From: Burkholderia sp. D-99
GTDB lineage: Bacteria; Pseudomonadota; Gammaproteobacteria; Burkholderiales; Burkholderiaceae
Length of the DNA: 64,000 bases
Assembly (NCBI RefSeq): GCF_011605345.1
Contig: NZ_JAAOXM010000009.1
Location: forward strand, 124,001-188,000
Direction: 5' to 3'
This document shows, in pieces, positions 55,649 through 64,000 of this stretch. The notes beneath the pieces were generated by a model. It was not told where the DNA came from and made no database searches. It was given only the letters and a program-made list of their open reading frames with translations. The stretch's first letter is position 1, and every line of letters begins with the position of its first letter. Both the position numbers and the translations under genes were made by a program.

Positions 55649-56278
55649 TCAGTCATCCGGGATATTTCCCGGTGCACACAGTTTCATCGACTTCATCGGC
55701 ACCGCGCCTCGAATATTCTCTTCGGGAATGAGGGAAAACGCCGGCCAGTCTGCTTCATTGACATAGACCTCCCCGGTCTTGCACCGCATGTGCGCCTGGC
55801 GTGGCTGCGTATCGCACCACGCGCCGTCTATGGCACATCGCTGCCAGCGCGGAATCGTGCCTGATACCGCGACGGAACCGCGCGATGCCTTGCTGTACGT
55901 CGGCACCTCGCGCGTCACGATGGCCATGTACATGAAATCGAAATCCGTCTGGACGGGCCGGGCCGCTTCGGCTTCCCGGTAGTGTCGGTGAAGTTCTGCG
56001 ACGTAGTAGCAGCCTGCTGCGAGCAGTACGGCGGCGGACAGGCACAGGGCCGTCAGCGAGAATCGCTTGACGGTGACATGCGCGCGTCGCGTGGCAAGGT
56101 GACCAACCAGAACAAAACCGAGCAGGCAGGTGCCGACCGTCGAGATGAATATGCCGGCGGACCGGTTCTCGCAGTCGTAACCACACATCGGGGCAAAGGC
56201 GAGCATCAGCCCGGCTGCGGCATATCCGGATGCGATGCCGGTAAAGGCAAATGCGAGAAGGGAGACTGCGCGATTCAT
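55649..56278 (-). CDS. Membrane protein of unknown function
   Basis: I do not recognise this 209-residue protein. It has three likely membrane segments: about 5-28 (LLAFAFTGIASGYAAAGLML), 40-60 (GIFISTVGTCLLGFVLVGHL) and 72-93 (FSLTALCLSAAVLLAAGCYY). A C-terminal exported or cytoplasmic domain follows, with cysteines in WQRCAIDGAWCDTQ and MRCKTGEVY and a Trp-rich look somewhat like SH3-type domains. GC content and codon use look lower than in neighbouring genes, hinting at acquisition. The ATG at 56278 gives a sensible first helix. Confidence 0.65.
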   Translation of the reverse strand: MNRAVSLLAFAFTGIASGYAAAGLMLAFAPMCGYDCENRSAGIFISTVGTCLLGFVLVGHLATRRAHVTVKRFSLTALCLSAAVLLAAGCYYVAELHRHYREAEAARPVQTDFDFMYMAIVTREVPTYSKASRGSVAVSGTIPRWQRCAIDGAWCDTQPRQAHMRCKTGEVYVNEADWPAFSLIPEENIRGAVPMKSMKLCAPGNIPDD

Positions 56279-56667
56279 TTGATTTCCCGGAAGCGCGTTT
56301 TCGTCGATTGTCCGAGGTCGGAGAATTCGAACGCGTAGTCGGCAGCGAACGAATTGAATCCGACCATGCGGCTGAAGGCAGCAATTGCGTTGAGCGGCCC
56401 GCTGATGGTCAGACTGGCGCCATTTCATCAATCGATGTGCCCGCGACGTGCATTGTCGGCGGATTTACCGTCGCGCCTCCAGTGCCGTGAGACGGAGACG
56501 ATACCCGTCCGCCCCTATTTTTCGGTCGATGCAATACACAGCGTCCCGGCGGCCCGTCCGGGCTTGCCGCGCTTGCCAGCCCCATTTCCGCTCCGTAAAC
56601 TCGCGCCAGATTCCAGACCGGCGCATCCTCCGCAGCCGGCGACCGAACGACAGGAGCCCTTTTCCCC
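56279..56667. other. Intergenic region between the membrane protein and nucleobase transporter
   Basis: This 389-bp divergent gap has moderate GC and no open frame with coding-like codon use. It should hold promoters for both flanking genes; I could not define them. An AGGAG ribosome site for the transporter lies at its right edge. No repeat or RNA gene was seen. Confidence 0.5.
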
Positions 56668-57975
56668 ATGTCCGATTCCTACTTCCCGCGCTGGCGGGTG
56701 CAATCGACCGGCGCGGCATCGCGCGTGGTCGGTCCCGACGAGCGCCTCGCGTGGCCGCAGATGGTCGCGATGGGCGTGCAGCACGTCGTCGCGATGTTCG
56801 GCTCGACCGTGCTCGCGCCGCTGCTGATGGGCTTCGACCCGAACCTGTGCATCTTCATGTCCGGCATCGGCACGCTGCTGTTCTTCGTGCTGGTCGGCGG
56901 CCGCGTGCCGAGCTACCTCGGCTCGAGCTTCGCGTTCATCGGCCTCGTGATCGCGGTGACCGGCTACGGCGGCAGCGGCCCGAACCCGAACATCCCGGTC
57001 GCGCTCGGCGGGATCATCGCGTGTGGTGTGGTGTACGTCGCGATCGGCGCGCTGGTGCAGGCGATCGGCACGAACTGGATCGAGACGCTGATGCCGCCGG
57101 TCGTGACCGGCGCGGTGGTCGCGGTGATCGGGCTGAACCTCGCGCCGATCGCGGTCAAGGGCGTGTCCGCGTCGACCTTCGAATCGGTGATGGCGCTCGT
57201 CACGGTGCTGTGCGTTGGCGGCGTCGCGGTGTTCTCGCGCGGCATGGTGCAGCGCCTGCTGATCCTCGTCGGCCTGGTGATCGCCTACGCGATCTATGCG
57301 GTCGCGACCAACGGGATGGGGCTCGGCAAGCCGATCGATTTCTCGATCGTCGGGCAGGCGGCCTGGTTCGGGGTGCCGAGCTTCCGCGCGCCGGTGTTCG
57401 ATCCGCACGCGATGCTGATGCTGGCGCCGATCGCGGTGATCCTGGTCGCGGAGAACCTCGGCCACATCAAGGCCGTCAGCGCGATGACGGGTGCGAACCT
57501 CGATCGCTACGTGGGCCGCGCATTCATCGGCGACGGGCTCGCGACGATCGTGTCGGGCAGCGTCGGCGGCACGGGCGTGACGACCTACGCGGAGAACATC
57601 GGCGTGATGGCCGTCACGCGGATCTACTCGACGCTCGTGTTCGCGGTCGCCGCGCTGATCGCGATCGTGCTCGGCTTCTCGCCGAAGTTCGGCGCGGTGA
57701 TCCAGACGATCCCGGGCCCCGTGCTCGGCGGCGTGTCGATCGTCGTGTTCGGGTTGATCGCGGTGACGGGCGCGCGGATCTGGGTCGTCAACAAGGTCGA
57801 CTTCTCCGACAACCGCAACCTGATCGTCGCGGCCGTCACCCTCGTGCTCGGCGCCGGCGACTTCTCGCTGAAGATCGGCGGCTTCGGGCTCGGCGGGATC
57901 GGCACCGCGACCTTCGGCGCGATCATCCTGTACGCGATCCTGCGCAAGGAAAAGGAACCGGGCCCGGTGGTCTGA
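56668..57975 (+). CDS. Nucleobase:cation symporter-2 (UraA/RutG-like)
   Basis: This 435-residue inner-membrane transporter of the NCS2 family has the marks QMVAMGVQHVVAMFGSTVLA, PSYLGSSFAFIG with the substrate-site region, VLVAENLGHIKAVS carrying the conserved Glu, and GSVGGTGVTTYAENIGVMAV with the second conserved Glu. The T-T-Y-AENIG form resembles uracil/pyrimidine transporters (UraA, RutG) more than xanthine/urate ones. Substrate is therefore probably uracil or a related pyrimidine. About 14 helices are expected. Single gene. Confidence 0.9.
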   Translation: MSDSYFPRWRVQSTGAASRVVGPDERLAWPQMVAMGVQHVVAMFGSTVLAPLLMGFDPNLCIFMSGIGTLLFFVLVGGRVPSYLGSSFAFIGLVIAVTGYGGSGPNPNIPVALGGIIACGVVYVAIGALVQAIGTNWIETLMPPVVTGAVVAVIGLNLAPIAVKGVSASTFESVMALVTVLCVGGVAVFSRGMVQRLLILVGLVIAYAIYAVATNGMGLGKPIDFSIVGQAAWFGVPSFRAPVFDPHAMLMLAPIAVILVAENLGHIKAVSAMTGANLDRYVGRAFIGDGLATIVSGSVGGTGVTTYAENIGVMAVTRIYSTLVFAVAALIAIVLGFSPKFGAVIQTIPGPVLGGVSIVVFGLIAVTGARIWVVNKVDFSDNRNLIVAAVTLVLGAGDFSLKIGGFGLGGIGTATFGAIILYAILRKEKEPGPVV

Positions 57976-58033
57976 ACCGCCGGCGGGCGGTGTCCTGCCG
58001 CCCGCGTCATCTTCCGCGTCGAACGTCGATGCG

Positions 58034-58918
58034 CTACGCGCCGACGTTCGACTGCGTCTGCAGCCACGCGCAGAACTGCGCGACGAGCGGATCGTCGGCC
58101 GGCGCGCGCGGCGCGATCCACCAGTAGCTGCGCGTCGCGATGCGCGGCCCCTCCAGCGGCATCACCAGCCGGCCGCTCGCGAGCTCGTCGTCGATCAGCG
58201 GCAACGGGCCGAGCGCGACGCCGAGCCCGTCGACGGCCGCCTGCAGCGCCAGGTAGAAGTGGTCGAACGACTGCCGCTTGCGCCCCTTCATCGTCACGCC
58301 GGCCGCCGCGAACCAGTCGCGCCAGCCTTCCGGTCGGGTATCCGAATGCAGCAGCACGTGGCGCGCGAGATCGTCCGCGCGCGCGATCGGCACGCGTTTG
58401 AGCAGCGCGGGGCTGCAGACCGGGATCACGCTTTCGTCGAGGAAGTGGCCGCTCGTGCAGTTCGGCCAGTGGCCGGGGCCGCGGCGGATCGCGACGTCGA
58501 AGCCGTTCAGCGTGTCGAGCGGCGCATTCGACGTCGACAGCTTCAGCTCGACGTTCGGCACGTCGCGCTGGAACCGCGACAGGCGCGGCAGCAGCCATTT
58601 CATCGCGAAGGTCGGCAGCGCGTTGATGCGCAGCACGCGCGCCGCGCCGGTGTTGCGCAGCTGTTCGGTCGCGTGCGCGATGCTGTCGAATGCCGCGCGT
58701 ACGGTGTCCAGGTAGCGGCGGCCTTCGTCGGTGAGCTTCACGCGCTTGCCGTAGCGGTGGAACACCGGCTTGCCGAGCCATGCCTCGAACCCGGCGATCT
58801 GCCGGCTGATGGCACCGTGAGTCACATGCAGCTCGTCGCCGGCGGCGCTGAAGCTTTCATGTCGTGCCGCGGCTTCAAAGGCCCGAAGCGCGGAAAAGGG
58901 CGGGAGATCGCGTGCCAT
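58034..58918 (-). CDS. LysR-family transcriptional regulator (GcvA-like)
   Basis: This 294-residue regulator has an N-terminal winged helix-turn-helix (FSALRAFEAAARHESFSAAG, ELHVTHGAISRQIAGFE) of the GcvA subgroup, followed by a periplasmic-binding-like effector domain (RINALPTFAMKWLLPRLSRF, VELKLSTSNAPLD). LysR proteins often control a divergent gene; here that is the chrA pair, so control of chromate transport is possible but unproven. Confidence 0.92.
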   Translation of the reverse strand: MARDLPPFSALRAFEAAARHESFSAAGDELHVTHGAISRQIAGFEAWLGKPVFHRYGKRVKLTDEGRRYLDTVRAAFDSIAHATEQLRNTGAARVLRINALPTFAMKWLLPRLSRFQRDVPNVELKLSTSNAPLDTLNGFDVAIRRGPGHWPNCTSGHFLDESVIPVCSPALLKRVPIARADDLARHVLLHSDTRPEGWRDWFAAAGVTMKGRKRQSFDHFYLALQAAVDGLGVALGPLPLIDDELASGRLVMPLEGPRIATRSYWWIAPRAPADDPLVAQFCAWLQTQSNVGA

Positions 58919-59014
58919 GCTTGTGATTCTAGATCACAAGGGCGCGCCGATAAAATCGTTTTGCCACGATCCGGAACGGCGGTAACCTCGGTTCACCGTT
59001 TAGTGAGGAGCACC

Positions 59015-59653
59015 ATGCAATCCGTTTTTCCGCCTGCCGCCCCGCCGCCCGCCGCGGCGCCCCGCAGCGTCGGCCTCGCCGAGCTGTTCACCGGGTTCCT
59101 GTCGCTTGGCCTCATGTCGTTCGGCGGCGCGCTGCCGTTCGCGCGGCGCACCATCGTCGACGAGCGCAAGTGGCTCTCCGCCGACGAATTCACCGATCTG
59201 CTCGGGCTGTGCCAGTTCCTGCCGGGCGGCAACGTGATCAACCTGTCGGTGGCCGTCGGCATGCGCTTTCGCGGCGTGGCCGGCGCGTTCGCCGGCATTC
59301 TCGGGCTGATTGCGGGCCCGACGCTCGTCGTCGTCGCGCTCGGCGTGCTGTACGCGAAGACGCAGAACGATCCGCACGTGCAGCACCTGTTCTCGGGGCT
59401 CGCGGCCGCGGCCGCCGGGCTGCTCGTCGCGATGGCCGTCAAGGTCGCGAAGCCGCTGCGGCACGCACCTGCGGCGGCCGGCATCGCGGTGCTCGCGTTC
59501 GTCGCGATCGCGGTGCTGCGCATCCCGCTCTTGACCACGATGCTCGTGCTGACGCCCGTCAGCATCTGGCTCGCGTCGCGCCGCCGCGACGCAGGCACGC
59601 CGCAGCCGGCGCCGGCCGCGGCGCGCGACCCGCAGCAAGGAGGGCGGCCATGA
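59015..59653 (+). CDS. Chromate transporter, half-size ChrA, N-terminal-type
   Basis: This 212-residue membrane protein has one CHR domain with the motif FLSLGLMSFGGALPFARRTI, and then WLSADEFTDLLGLCQFLPGG followed by VAVGMRFRG. Half-size CHR proteins work as pairs to export chromate. The ATG at 59015 follows GAGGAG. It overlaps the next gene by ATGA, and both are divergent from the LysR gene. Actual chromate transport is inferred from the family; other anions are possible. Confidence 0.9.
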   Translation: MQSVFPPAAPPPAAAPRSVGLAELFTGFLSLGLMSFGGALPFARRTIVDERKWLSADEFTDLLGLCQFLPGGNVINLSVAVGMRFRGVAGAFAGILGLIAGPTLVVVALGVLYAKTQNDPHVQHLFSGLAAAAAGLLVAMAVKVAKPLRHAPAAAGIAVLAFVAIAVLRIPLLTTMLVLTPVSIWLASRRRDAGTPQPAPAAARDPQQGGRP

Positions 59654-60177
59654 GCGACACGCTGATCGCCATCGCGACGATCTTCAGTCAGCTGTCGCTG
59701 CTCGCGTTCGGCGGCGGCAACACGATCCTGCCGGAGATGCAGCGGCAGGTCGTCGATGTCCATCACTGGATGAGCGCGCACGAGTTCACCGCGCTGTTCG
59801 CGCTGGCCCAGGCGGCGCCCGGGCCGAACATGATGATCGTGTCGCTGGTGGGCTGGCACGTGGCCGGCTGGAGCGGGTTGCTGGTCGCGTCGCTCGCGAA
59901 GTTCGGGCCGTCGTCGCTCGTCACCGTGCTCGCGCTGCATGCGTGGGAGCGCTTTCGCGATCGGCCGTGGCGCCGCTACGTGCAGCAGGGGATGATGCCC
60001 GTCACCGCCGGGCTCGTCGCGGCGAGCGCGGTGCTGATCTCCGAGGCGTCGAACCGCACGGCGATCCAGTGGGGCATCACGGCCGCGTGCGCGGTGCTCG
60101 CGTGGCGCACGCGCATCCATCCGCTGTGGCTGCTCGCGGGCGGCGCGCTGATCGGGCTCACGGGCATCGGGCAGTAA
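59650..60177 (+). CDS. Chromate transporter, half-size ChrA, C-terminal-type
   Basis: This 175-residue partner CHR domain has QLSLLAFGGGNTILPEMQRQ and WMSAHEFTALFALAQAAPGP followed by NMMIVSLVGW, and inverted-topology helices. The 4-bp overlap with its partner ensures equal synthesis. Together they form the equivalent of one long ChrA. Confidence 0.9.
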   Translation: MSDTLIAIATIFSQLSLLAFGGGNTILPEMQRQVVDVHHWMSAHEFTALFALAQAAPGPNMMIVSLVGWHVAGWSGLLVASLAKFGPSSLVTVLALHAWERFRDRPWRRYVQQGMMPVTAGLVAASAVLISEASNRTAIQWGITAACAVLAWRTRIHPLWLLAGGALIGLTGIGQ

Positions 60178-60234
60178 CCGGCTCAAACTGGCCGCCCGTG
60201 CGCCATACTGGCGCGAATCTACACGGGAGGCTCG

Positions 60235-60936
60235 ATGGATCTCGACGGCGCCAGCCGCAATCTCACTGTCGCCGCGTTGCTGACGCTGTCCGGCGGCTAC
60301 CTCGACGCGTACACGTATGTGGGCCACGGCCACGTGTTCGCGAACACGATGACCGGCAACGTCGCACTGCTCGGCATCAACGTGTCGGCCGGCGAATGGG
60401 CGGCCGCGCTGCACCACGTGCCGCCGCTCGGCGGTTTCGTGGTGGCGGTGTTCGTCGCGCACCTGCTCGGCCTCGCCGCGCAGCGCGGCTGGATGCGGCA
60501 TACCGCATTCGCGAGCCTGCTCGTCGAGATCGCCTTTCTCGGCGTCGCCGCGAGCGGCCTCGTCGGCGCGTCGAGCGCATGGCTGATTCCGGGCATTTCG
60601 TTCGTCGCGACGCTGCAGACGCTGTCGTTCACCCATCTCGAGGAACTGTCGTACACGTCGGTGATGACGACCGGCAACCTGCGCCGCGCCGCGCAGAAGC
60701 TGTTCGTCGGGCTGATCCCGCGCTACGACGCGGGTGCGCTGCACGACTCGGCGCTGCTCGCGACGATCAGCTTCTGTTTCCTGGCCGGCGCGGTGGCCGG
60801 CGGCCTCGTCACGCGGCTCGTGCCGGAGCTCGCGCTGTGGGGCGCCGTGCTGCTGCTCGCCGGTGCGTTCGCGGAGATCCTCCGGCGTGCGTGGCGGCGG
60901 CGCGCGACGCACGGCGAGCCGCCGGCGGAGGCGTGA
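60235..60936 (+). CDS. DUF1275 (YoaK-like) membrane protein
   Basis: This 233-residue protein has about six hydrophobic segments and the DUF1275 signature LLTLSGGYLDAYTYVGHGHV followed by FANTMTGNVALLG. Function of the family is unknown. A second conserved part is VATLQTLSFTHLEELSYTSV then MTTGNLRRAAQ. It lies 57 bp after the chrA pair on the same strand and could share its transcript. ATG 60235 follows GGGAGG. Confidence 0.88.
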   Translation: MDLDGASRNLTVAALLTLSGGYLDAYTYVGHGHVFANTMTGNVALLGINVSAGEWAAALHHVPPLGGFVVAVFVAHLLGLAAQRGWMRHTAFASLLVEIAFLGVAASGLVGASSAWLIPGISFVATLQTLSFTHLEELSYTSVMTTGNLRRAAQKLFVGLIPRYDAGALHDSALLATISFCFLAGAVAGGLVTRLVPELALWGAVLLLAGAFAEILRRAWRRRATHGEPPAEA

Positions 60937-61252
60937 CAGGGCATCCCGCCGGCGACCCCGGCCGCCTGCCTGTTCCCCTGCGCCCGCAGGGTGATGCTTA
61001 CAGATCCGACATGCCGTAAGCCGCGTAGCCGGAGGATGCCGTGCGGCATCCGATGCCCGCCGGGTGCGCCTCGCCCGCGCAGCGTTGTGCGCGGGCGACA
61101 GTTCCGCCGTTACCGCGCATTTCAATTTCTTTCAACGATTGCACTCGTCATATGATTCAGCCCACATCGCGCGCGCCATGAACGTGAGCGATCGCCACCC
61201 GGCTGCGCACGCGGCCGGCCATGAATGGAGACACCTACAAAAAGGAAAGCTC
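60937..61252 (+). promoter_or_regulatory. Porin promoter region
   Basis: This 316-bp gap precedes the porin gene. A good -10 TATGAT is at 61151-61156; a weak -35 TTCTTT lies 18 bp upstream. The ribosome site AAAGGAAAG is just before the ATG. No other feature was seen. Confidence 0.4.
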
Positions 61253-62374
61253 ATGAAGCAGACCACCCGACTCGCAGCCATCGCAGGGGGCGCCGCGCTC
61301 GCATTTGCCAGCCAGTACGCGGCCGCACAAAGCTCGGTCACGCTCTGGGGCGTCGCCGACGCCAGCATCCGTTACCTGACCAACGCCAATGCCAAGAACG
61401 ACGGCCTGCTGTCGATGACCAACGGCGCGATCACGAACAGCCGCTTCGGCATCTACGGCACGGAAGACCTCGGCGGCGGCCTGAAGGCCGTGTTCAACCT
61501 CGAAAGCGGTGTGAACCTGCAGAACGGCGCATTCGCCGACAGCGGCCGCCTGTTCAACCGCGCAGCGTACGTCGGCCTGCAGAGCCCGTACGGCACGGTG
61601 ACCCTCGGCCGCCAGAAGACGCCGCTGTTCGACCTGCTGTCGGATACCTACGATCCGCTGACGGTCGGCAACTACCTCGAAAACGCGTGGCTGCCGGTCG
61701 CACTCGGCGGCGGCCTGTATGCGGACAACCAGATCAAGTACACGGGCAAGTTCGAAGGCCTGACCGCGAAGGCGATGTACTCGACCGGTACCAACTACGA
61801 ATCGACCGGCACCGGCGGCTTCTCGGGCCAGATCCCGGGCTCGCTCGGCAAGGGCAATGCGTGGGGCGTGTCGCTGTCGTACGTGATGGGCCCGCTCAGC
61901 ATCGCGGCCGGTGCGCAGCAGAACAGCGACAACTCGGCGCGCAAGCAGACGATCTACCACGCGAACGTCGTGTATGCCTTCAGCAAGGCGAAGATCTACG
62001 CGGGCTACCTGCGCTCGAAGGACGACACGGGCTTCGTCGACAGCCTGCTCGCGCAGAAGACGATTCCGGTCGCGAAGGGCACCGGCCGGATCGACGACGG
62101 TCCGTTCGCGGGCGTGAGCTGGCAGGTCAGCGCGCCGCTGACGCTGACGGGCGCGTTCTACTACGACCATATGCGCAATGCGATGACCGAGAACGGCACG
62201 CTCGCAAGCGGCAACCGCTACGCGGTCGTCGGCATCGCCGAGTACGCGCTCAGCAAGCGCACGGAAGTCTACGGCACCGTCGACTTCAACAAGACGACCG
62301 GCGCGGCGAACGTCGAGCTGCCGGGTCGCAACAACCAGACCGGCATCGCGATCGGCCTGCGCAATATCTTCTGA
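61253..62374 (+). CDS. Gram-negative (OmpC-like) porin
   Basis: This 373-residue outer-membrane trimeric porin of the betaproteobacterial Porin_4 type has a signal peptide ending AQYAAAQ-like (SQYAAAQSSVTLWGVADASI), the eyelet-forming NSRFGIYGTEDLGGGLKAVF segment, RAAYVGLQSPYGTVTLGRQK, and the terminal strand ending GLRNIF with the C-terminal Phe needed for BAM recognition. Solute preference is unknown. A strong terminator follows. Confidence 0.95.
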   Translation: MKQTTRLAAIAGGAALAFASQYAAAQSSVTLWGVADASIRYLTNANAKNDGLLSMTNGAITNSRFGIYGTEDLGGGLKAVFNLESGVNLQNGAFADSGRLFNRAAYVGLQSPYGTVTLGRQKTPLFDLLSDTYDPLTVGNYLENAWLPVALGGGLYADNQIKYTGKFEGLTAKAMYSTGTNYESTGTGGFSGQIPGSLGKGNAWGVSLSYVMGPLSIAAGAQQNSDNSARKQTIYHANVVYAFSKAKIYAGYLRSKDDTGFVDSLLAQKTIPVAKGTGRIDDGPFAGVSWQVSAPLTLTGAFYYDHMRNAMTENGTLASGNRYAVVGIAEYALSKRTEVYGTVDFNKTTGAANVELPGRNNQTGIAIGLRNIF

Positions 62375-62419
62375 CGAACGTCGGAACGCATGTGCCGGCA
62401 GTCGTCCGGCATGCATCGA

Positions 62420-62448
62420 AGGGGCGCCGCGAGGTGCCTCTTTTTTTT
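62420..62448 (+). terminator. Intrinsic terminator after porin
   Basis: A 9-bp stem with two G-T pairs (62420-62428 with 62433-62441) and a GCGA tetraloop is followed by a run of T to 62448. It lies 46 bp after the porin stop. The remainder of the gap to 62749 holds no recognised gene. Confidence 0.85.
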
Positions 62449-62749
62449 CGTCACGCGACCTTCATACGCGCGCACGACTATTCGGCGAATGCTCCATCAG
62501 GAGACCCCCGCGCCGTAAGGGATCCGTCGGCAATCCAGAACATACTTTTACAGTACGCGCGAAGGCTTTCCGCTACGCTGCGTGCATCGCCCGCTGCGTG
62601 CCGTCAGGCCCGCGCGTGCGTCGTTCCGGTGGCGCTCGGCGAGCGCGGCCGGCCAGGTGCGTAACTTGTGTATCCGGTGATGACAATCGCGGTCTGCCGG
62701 TTTTTTTCGTGGGACGATGCGCTCACGATTTTCTTGAAAGGGGATGACG

Positions 62750-62980
62750 ATGGGTATCCTGGACACCGTGGGTGAAATCGCTGGCGCAGTCGCAGCCGTT
62801 GAAGGCGCGGAAAAGCTGGATCCGGATGCGGGCCTGCTGACCAAGGCGGCGGCTGCCGTCGCCGGCTTCAAGGGCGCCGAGGCAGTCGAAGGTCTGCTCG
62901 AGAAGAAAAAGGAAGAGCAGCCCGAGCAGCAGGCGGACGACACGCAGGCGACGGACGGCAGCGACACGTCGCAGGCCTGA
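62750..62980 (+). CDS. Small acidic protein of unknown function
   Basis: I do not recognise this 76-residue protein. The N-terminal half (GILDTVGEIAGAVAAVEGAE, KLDPDAGLLTKAAAAVAGFK) looks like one or two amphipathic Ala-rich helices; the C-terminal part is Glu/Gln/Asp-rich and probably disordered. The ATG at 62750 has AGGGG 6 nt upstream; the ATG at 62744 abuts that site. It is a single gene followed by a terminator at 63104-63134. Confidence 0.7.
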   Translation: MGILDTVGEIAGAVAAVEGAEKLDPDAGLLTKAAAAVAGFKGAEAVEGLLEKKKEEQPEQQADDTQATDGSDTSQA

Positions 62981-63103
62981 GCATGGCGGCTGGTCCGGCC
63001 GCGGGCGCGCCCTTCGCGCGCCGGGCGGACCGGTGCCGCGCAGCCGGCAGGTCGGGCATGCGGTCGATCGGTGACGCATGACACACCCGGCAGCTGGTTT
63101 GAC

Positions 63104-63134
63104 CGGCGAGAGGCCACGTCTCTCGCCGTTTTTT
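63104..63134 (+). terminator. Intrinsic terminator before gorA
   Basis: An 8-bp stem CGGCGAGA/TCTCGCCG (63104-63111 with 63121-63128) with a 9-nt loop is followed by six T (63129-63134). It ends the small acidic-protein transcript and leaves about 90 bp for the gorA promoter. Confidence 0.88.
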
Positions 63135-63223
63135 ATTGGGCGTGCGCCCGGCCGCGCCGTGCCCCGCACGAATCCCCGAATCTTGCTATCGTGCCTCCAT
63201 CCGAACTGCGATGAGGCAATGCG

Positions 63224-64000
63224 ATGGATTTCGACTACGACCTGTTCGTCATCGGCGCCGGCTCCGGCGGCGTGAGGCTCGCGCGGATGTCCGCGTCATA
63301 CGGCGCACGCGTCGGCATAGCGGAAGAAGAGCAGATCGGCGGCACCTGCGTGCTGCGCGGCTGCATCCCGAAGAAACTGCTCGTCTACGCATCGCACTAC
63401 CCGCACGAAGTCGAGGACGCGAAGGGCTTTGGCTGGACCTTCGGCGCCGGCACGCTCGACTGGCCCGCGCTGATCGCCGCGAAGGATCGCGAGATCAACC
63501 GGCTCAGCGACATTTACATCAACCTGCTGCGGCAATCGGGCGTCGAGATGCACGCGGGCCGCGCGACGCTCGTCGATGCGCACACCGTCGCAATCGGCGA
63601 ACGCAGCATCCGCGCGCGGCATATCGCGATCGCGACCGGCTCGCGCCCGTCGTCGCCGGCGCGGCCCGGCATCGAGCACACGATCACGTCGCGCGAGGCG
63701 CTGTCGCTCGCGACGTGCCCCAAGCGCATCGCGGTGGTCGGCGGCGGCTATATCGCGGTCGAGTTCGCGGGCATCTTCAATGGCTTCGGCAGCCACGTCG
63801 ACCTGTTCTATCGCGGCGAGAAGATCCTGCGCGGCTTCGACGACGACGTGCGCCAGTTCCTGACCGACGAGATGACGAAGCAGGGTGTCGCGATCCACGC
63901 GCGTGCGGTGGTCGAGTCGATTGAACGCGCGGACGACGGCACGCTGAGCGTGCGCGTCGGCGATGCGCGGCACGGGCCGTACGACCAGGTGCTCTATGCG
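63224..64000 (+). CDS. gorA: Glutathione-disulfide reductase, N-terminal part (cut by window edge)
   Basis: The enzyme reduces glutathione disulphide with NADPH. The 259 codons present contain the FAD motif FVIGAGSGGVRLARM, the redox-active disulphide GGTCVLRGCIPKKLL (CxxxxC), the IAIATGSRP segment and the NADPH-binding Rossmann motif VVGGGYIAVEFAGIF with LFYRGEKILRGFDDD. CVLRGC, where mercuric reductases and lipoamide dehydrogenases differ, points to glutathione reductase. The ATG at 63224 has GAGG upstream. The C-terminal dimer domain lies beyond the window. Confidence 0.92.
   Translation, partial: MDFDYDLFVIGAGSGGVRLARMSASYGARVGIAEEEQIGGTCVLRGCIPKKLLVYASHYPHEVEDAKGFGWTFGAGTLDWPALIAAKDREINRLSDIYINLLRQSGVEMHAGRATLVDAHTVAIGERSIRARHIAIATGSRPSSPARPGIEHTITSREALSLATCPKRIAVVGGGYIAVEFAGIFNGFGSHVDLFYRGEKILRGFDDDVRQFLTDEMTKQGVAIHARAVVESIERADDGTLSVRVGDARHGPYDQVLYA

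Noticed and set aside
56409-56669. An 86-codon minus-strand frame upstream of the nucleobase transporter
   Set aside because: Codon use is not gene-like, and the frame overlaps the transporter's ribosome site.

Overview
The window looks like chromosomal DNA from a Burkholderia species, most likely the Burkholderia cepacia complex. Coding GC is very high with strong third-position GC. The gene order (split flagellar clusters, 5-oxoprolinase genes, Dpp transporter, HiPIP, Slt next to 5-formyl-THF cyclo-ligase) and the protein sequences fit that group. The species assignment is inferred, because no rRNA or marker search could be run. No tRNA, rRNA, CRISPR array, transposase or phage gene was seen.

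Layout. (1) 1-4033: the end of a flagellar fli cluster, with fliF (partial) reading left and fliE, fliS, fliT, fliK and a stand-alone FlhB C-terminal homologue reading right. (2) 4034-16.3 kb: mixed metabolic and accessory genes: a probably Fur-controlled PepSY membrane protein, an XdhC-family protein, an unrecognised two-repeat protein beside an AT-rich gap, an amino-acid permease, a soluble two-component pair, ferredoxin-NADP reductase, a LysE exporter, an EEP-family hydrolase, a secreted protein, a nitroreductase and an AAA ATPase. (3) 16.3-26.9 kb: an FAD oxidoreductase, structured repeat copy A, HiPIP, an MHS transporter and a complete dppABCDF operon ending in a TraB/GumN protein. (4) 26.9-41.4 kb: a possible small RNA, the pxpB-pxpC-pxpA 5-oxoprolinase genes with a divergent regulator, fau, slt, an epimerase-like protein, GST, cca, an XRE-cupin regulator, aminopeptidase P and a GDSL lipase. 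(5) 40.9-55.5 kb: the flg cluster, with flgN, flgM and flgA leftward and flgBCDEFGHIJ, ycgR, flgK and flgL rightward. (6) 55.5-64 kb: a membrane protein, a nucleobase transporter, a LysR regulator, paired half-size ChrA proteins, a DUF1275 protein, a porin, a small acidic protein and gorA (partial).

How the parts fit. The left and right flagellar blocks supply rod, hook, hook-filament junction, chaperones and the FlgM checkpoint. Four sequences matching the sigma-28 consensus (TAAA-N15-GCCGATAA) precede fliS, flgM, ycgR and flgK, which are the late genes expected to answer to FliA. The dpp genes and the pxp genes suggest use of peptides and 5-oxoproline as nutrients.

The most unusual signal is a pair of roughly 300-bp intergenic elements (17554-17879 and 41409-41710) in opposite orientations. 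Each has a perfect 31-bp outer inverted repeat enclosing two long hairpins and a small middle hairpin. Hairpin-loop sequences are conserved between the copies while much of the stem sequence differs yet still pairs, which points to selection on a folded structure. Copy B sits between flgM and flgN. Other leads are a Fur-box promoter followed at once by a perfect terminator, an orphan promoter-terminator unit at 27002-27388, and a repeat module shared by the adjacent flgK and flgL genes.
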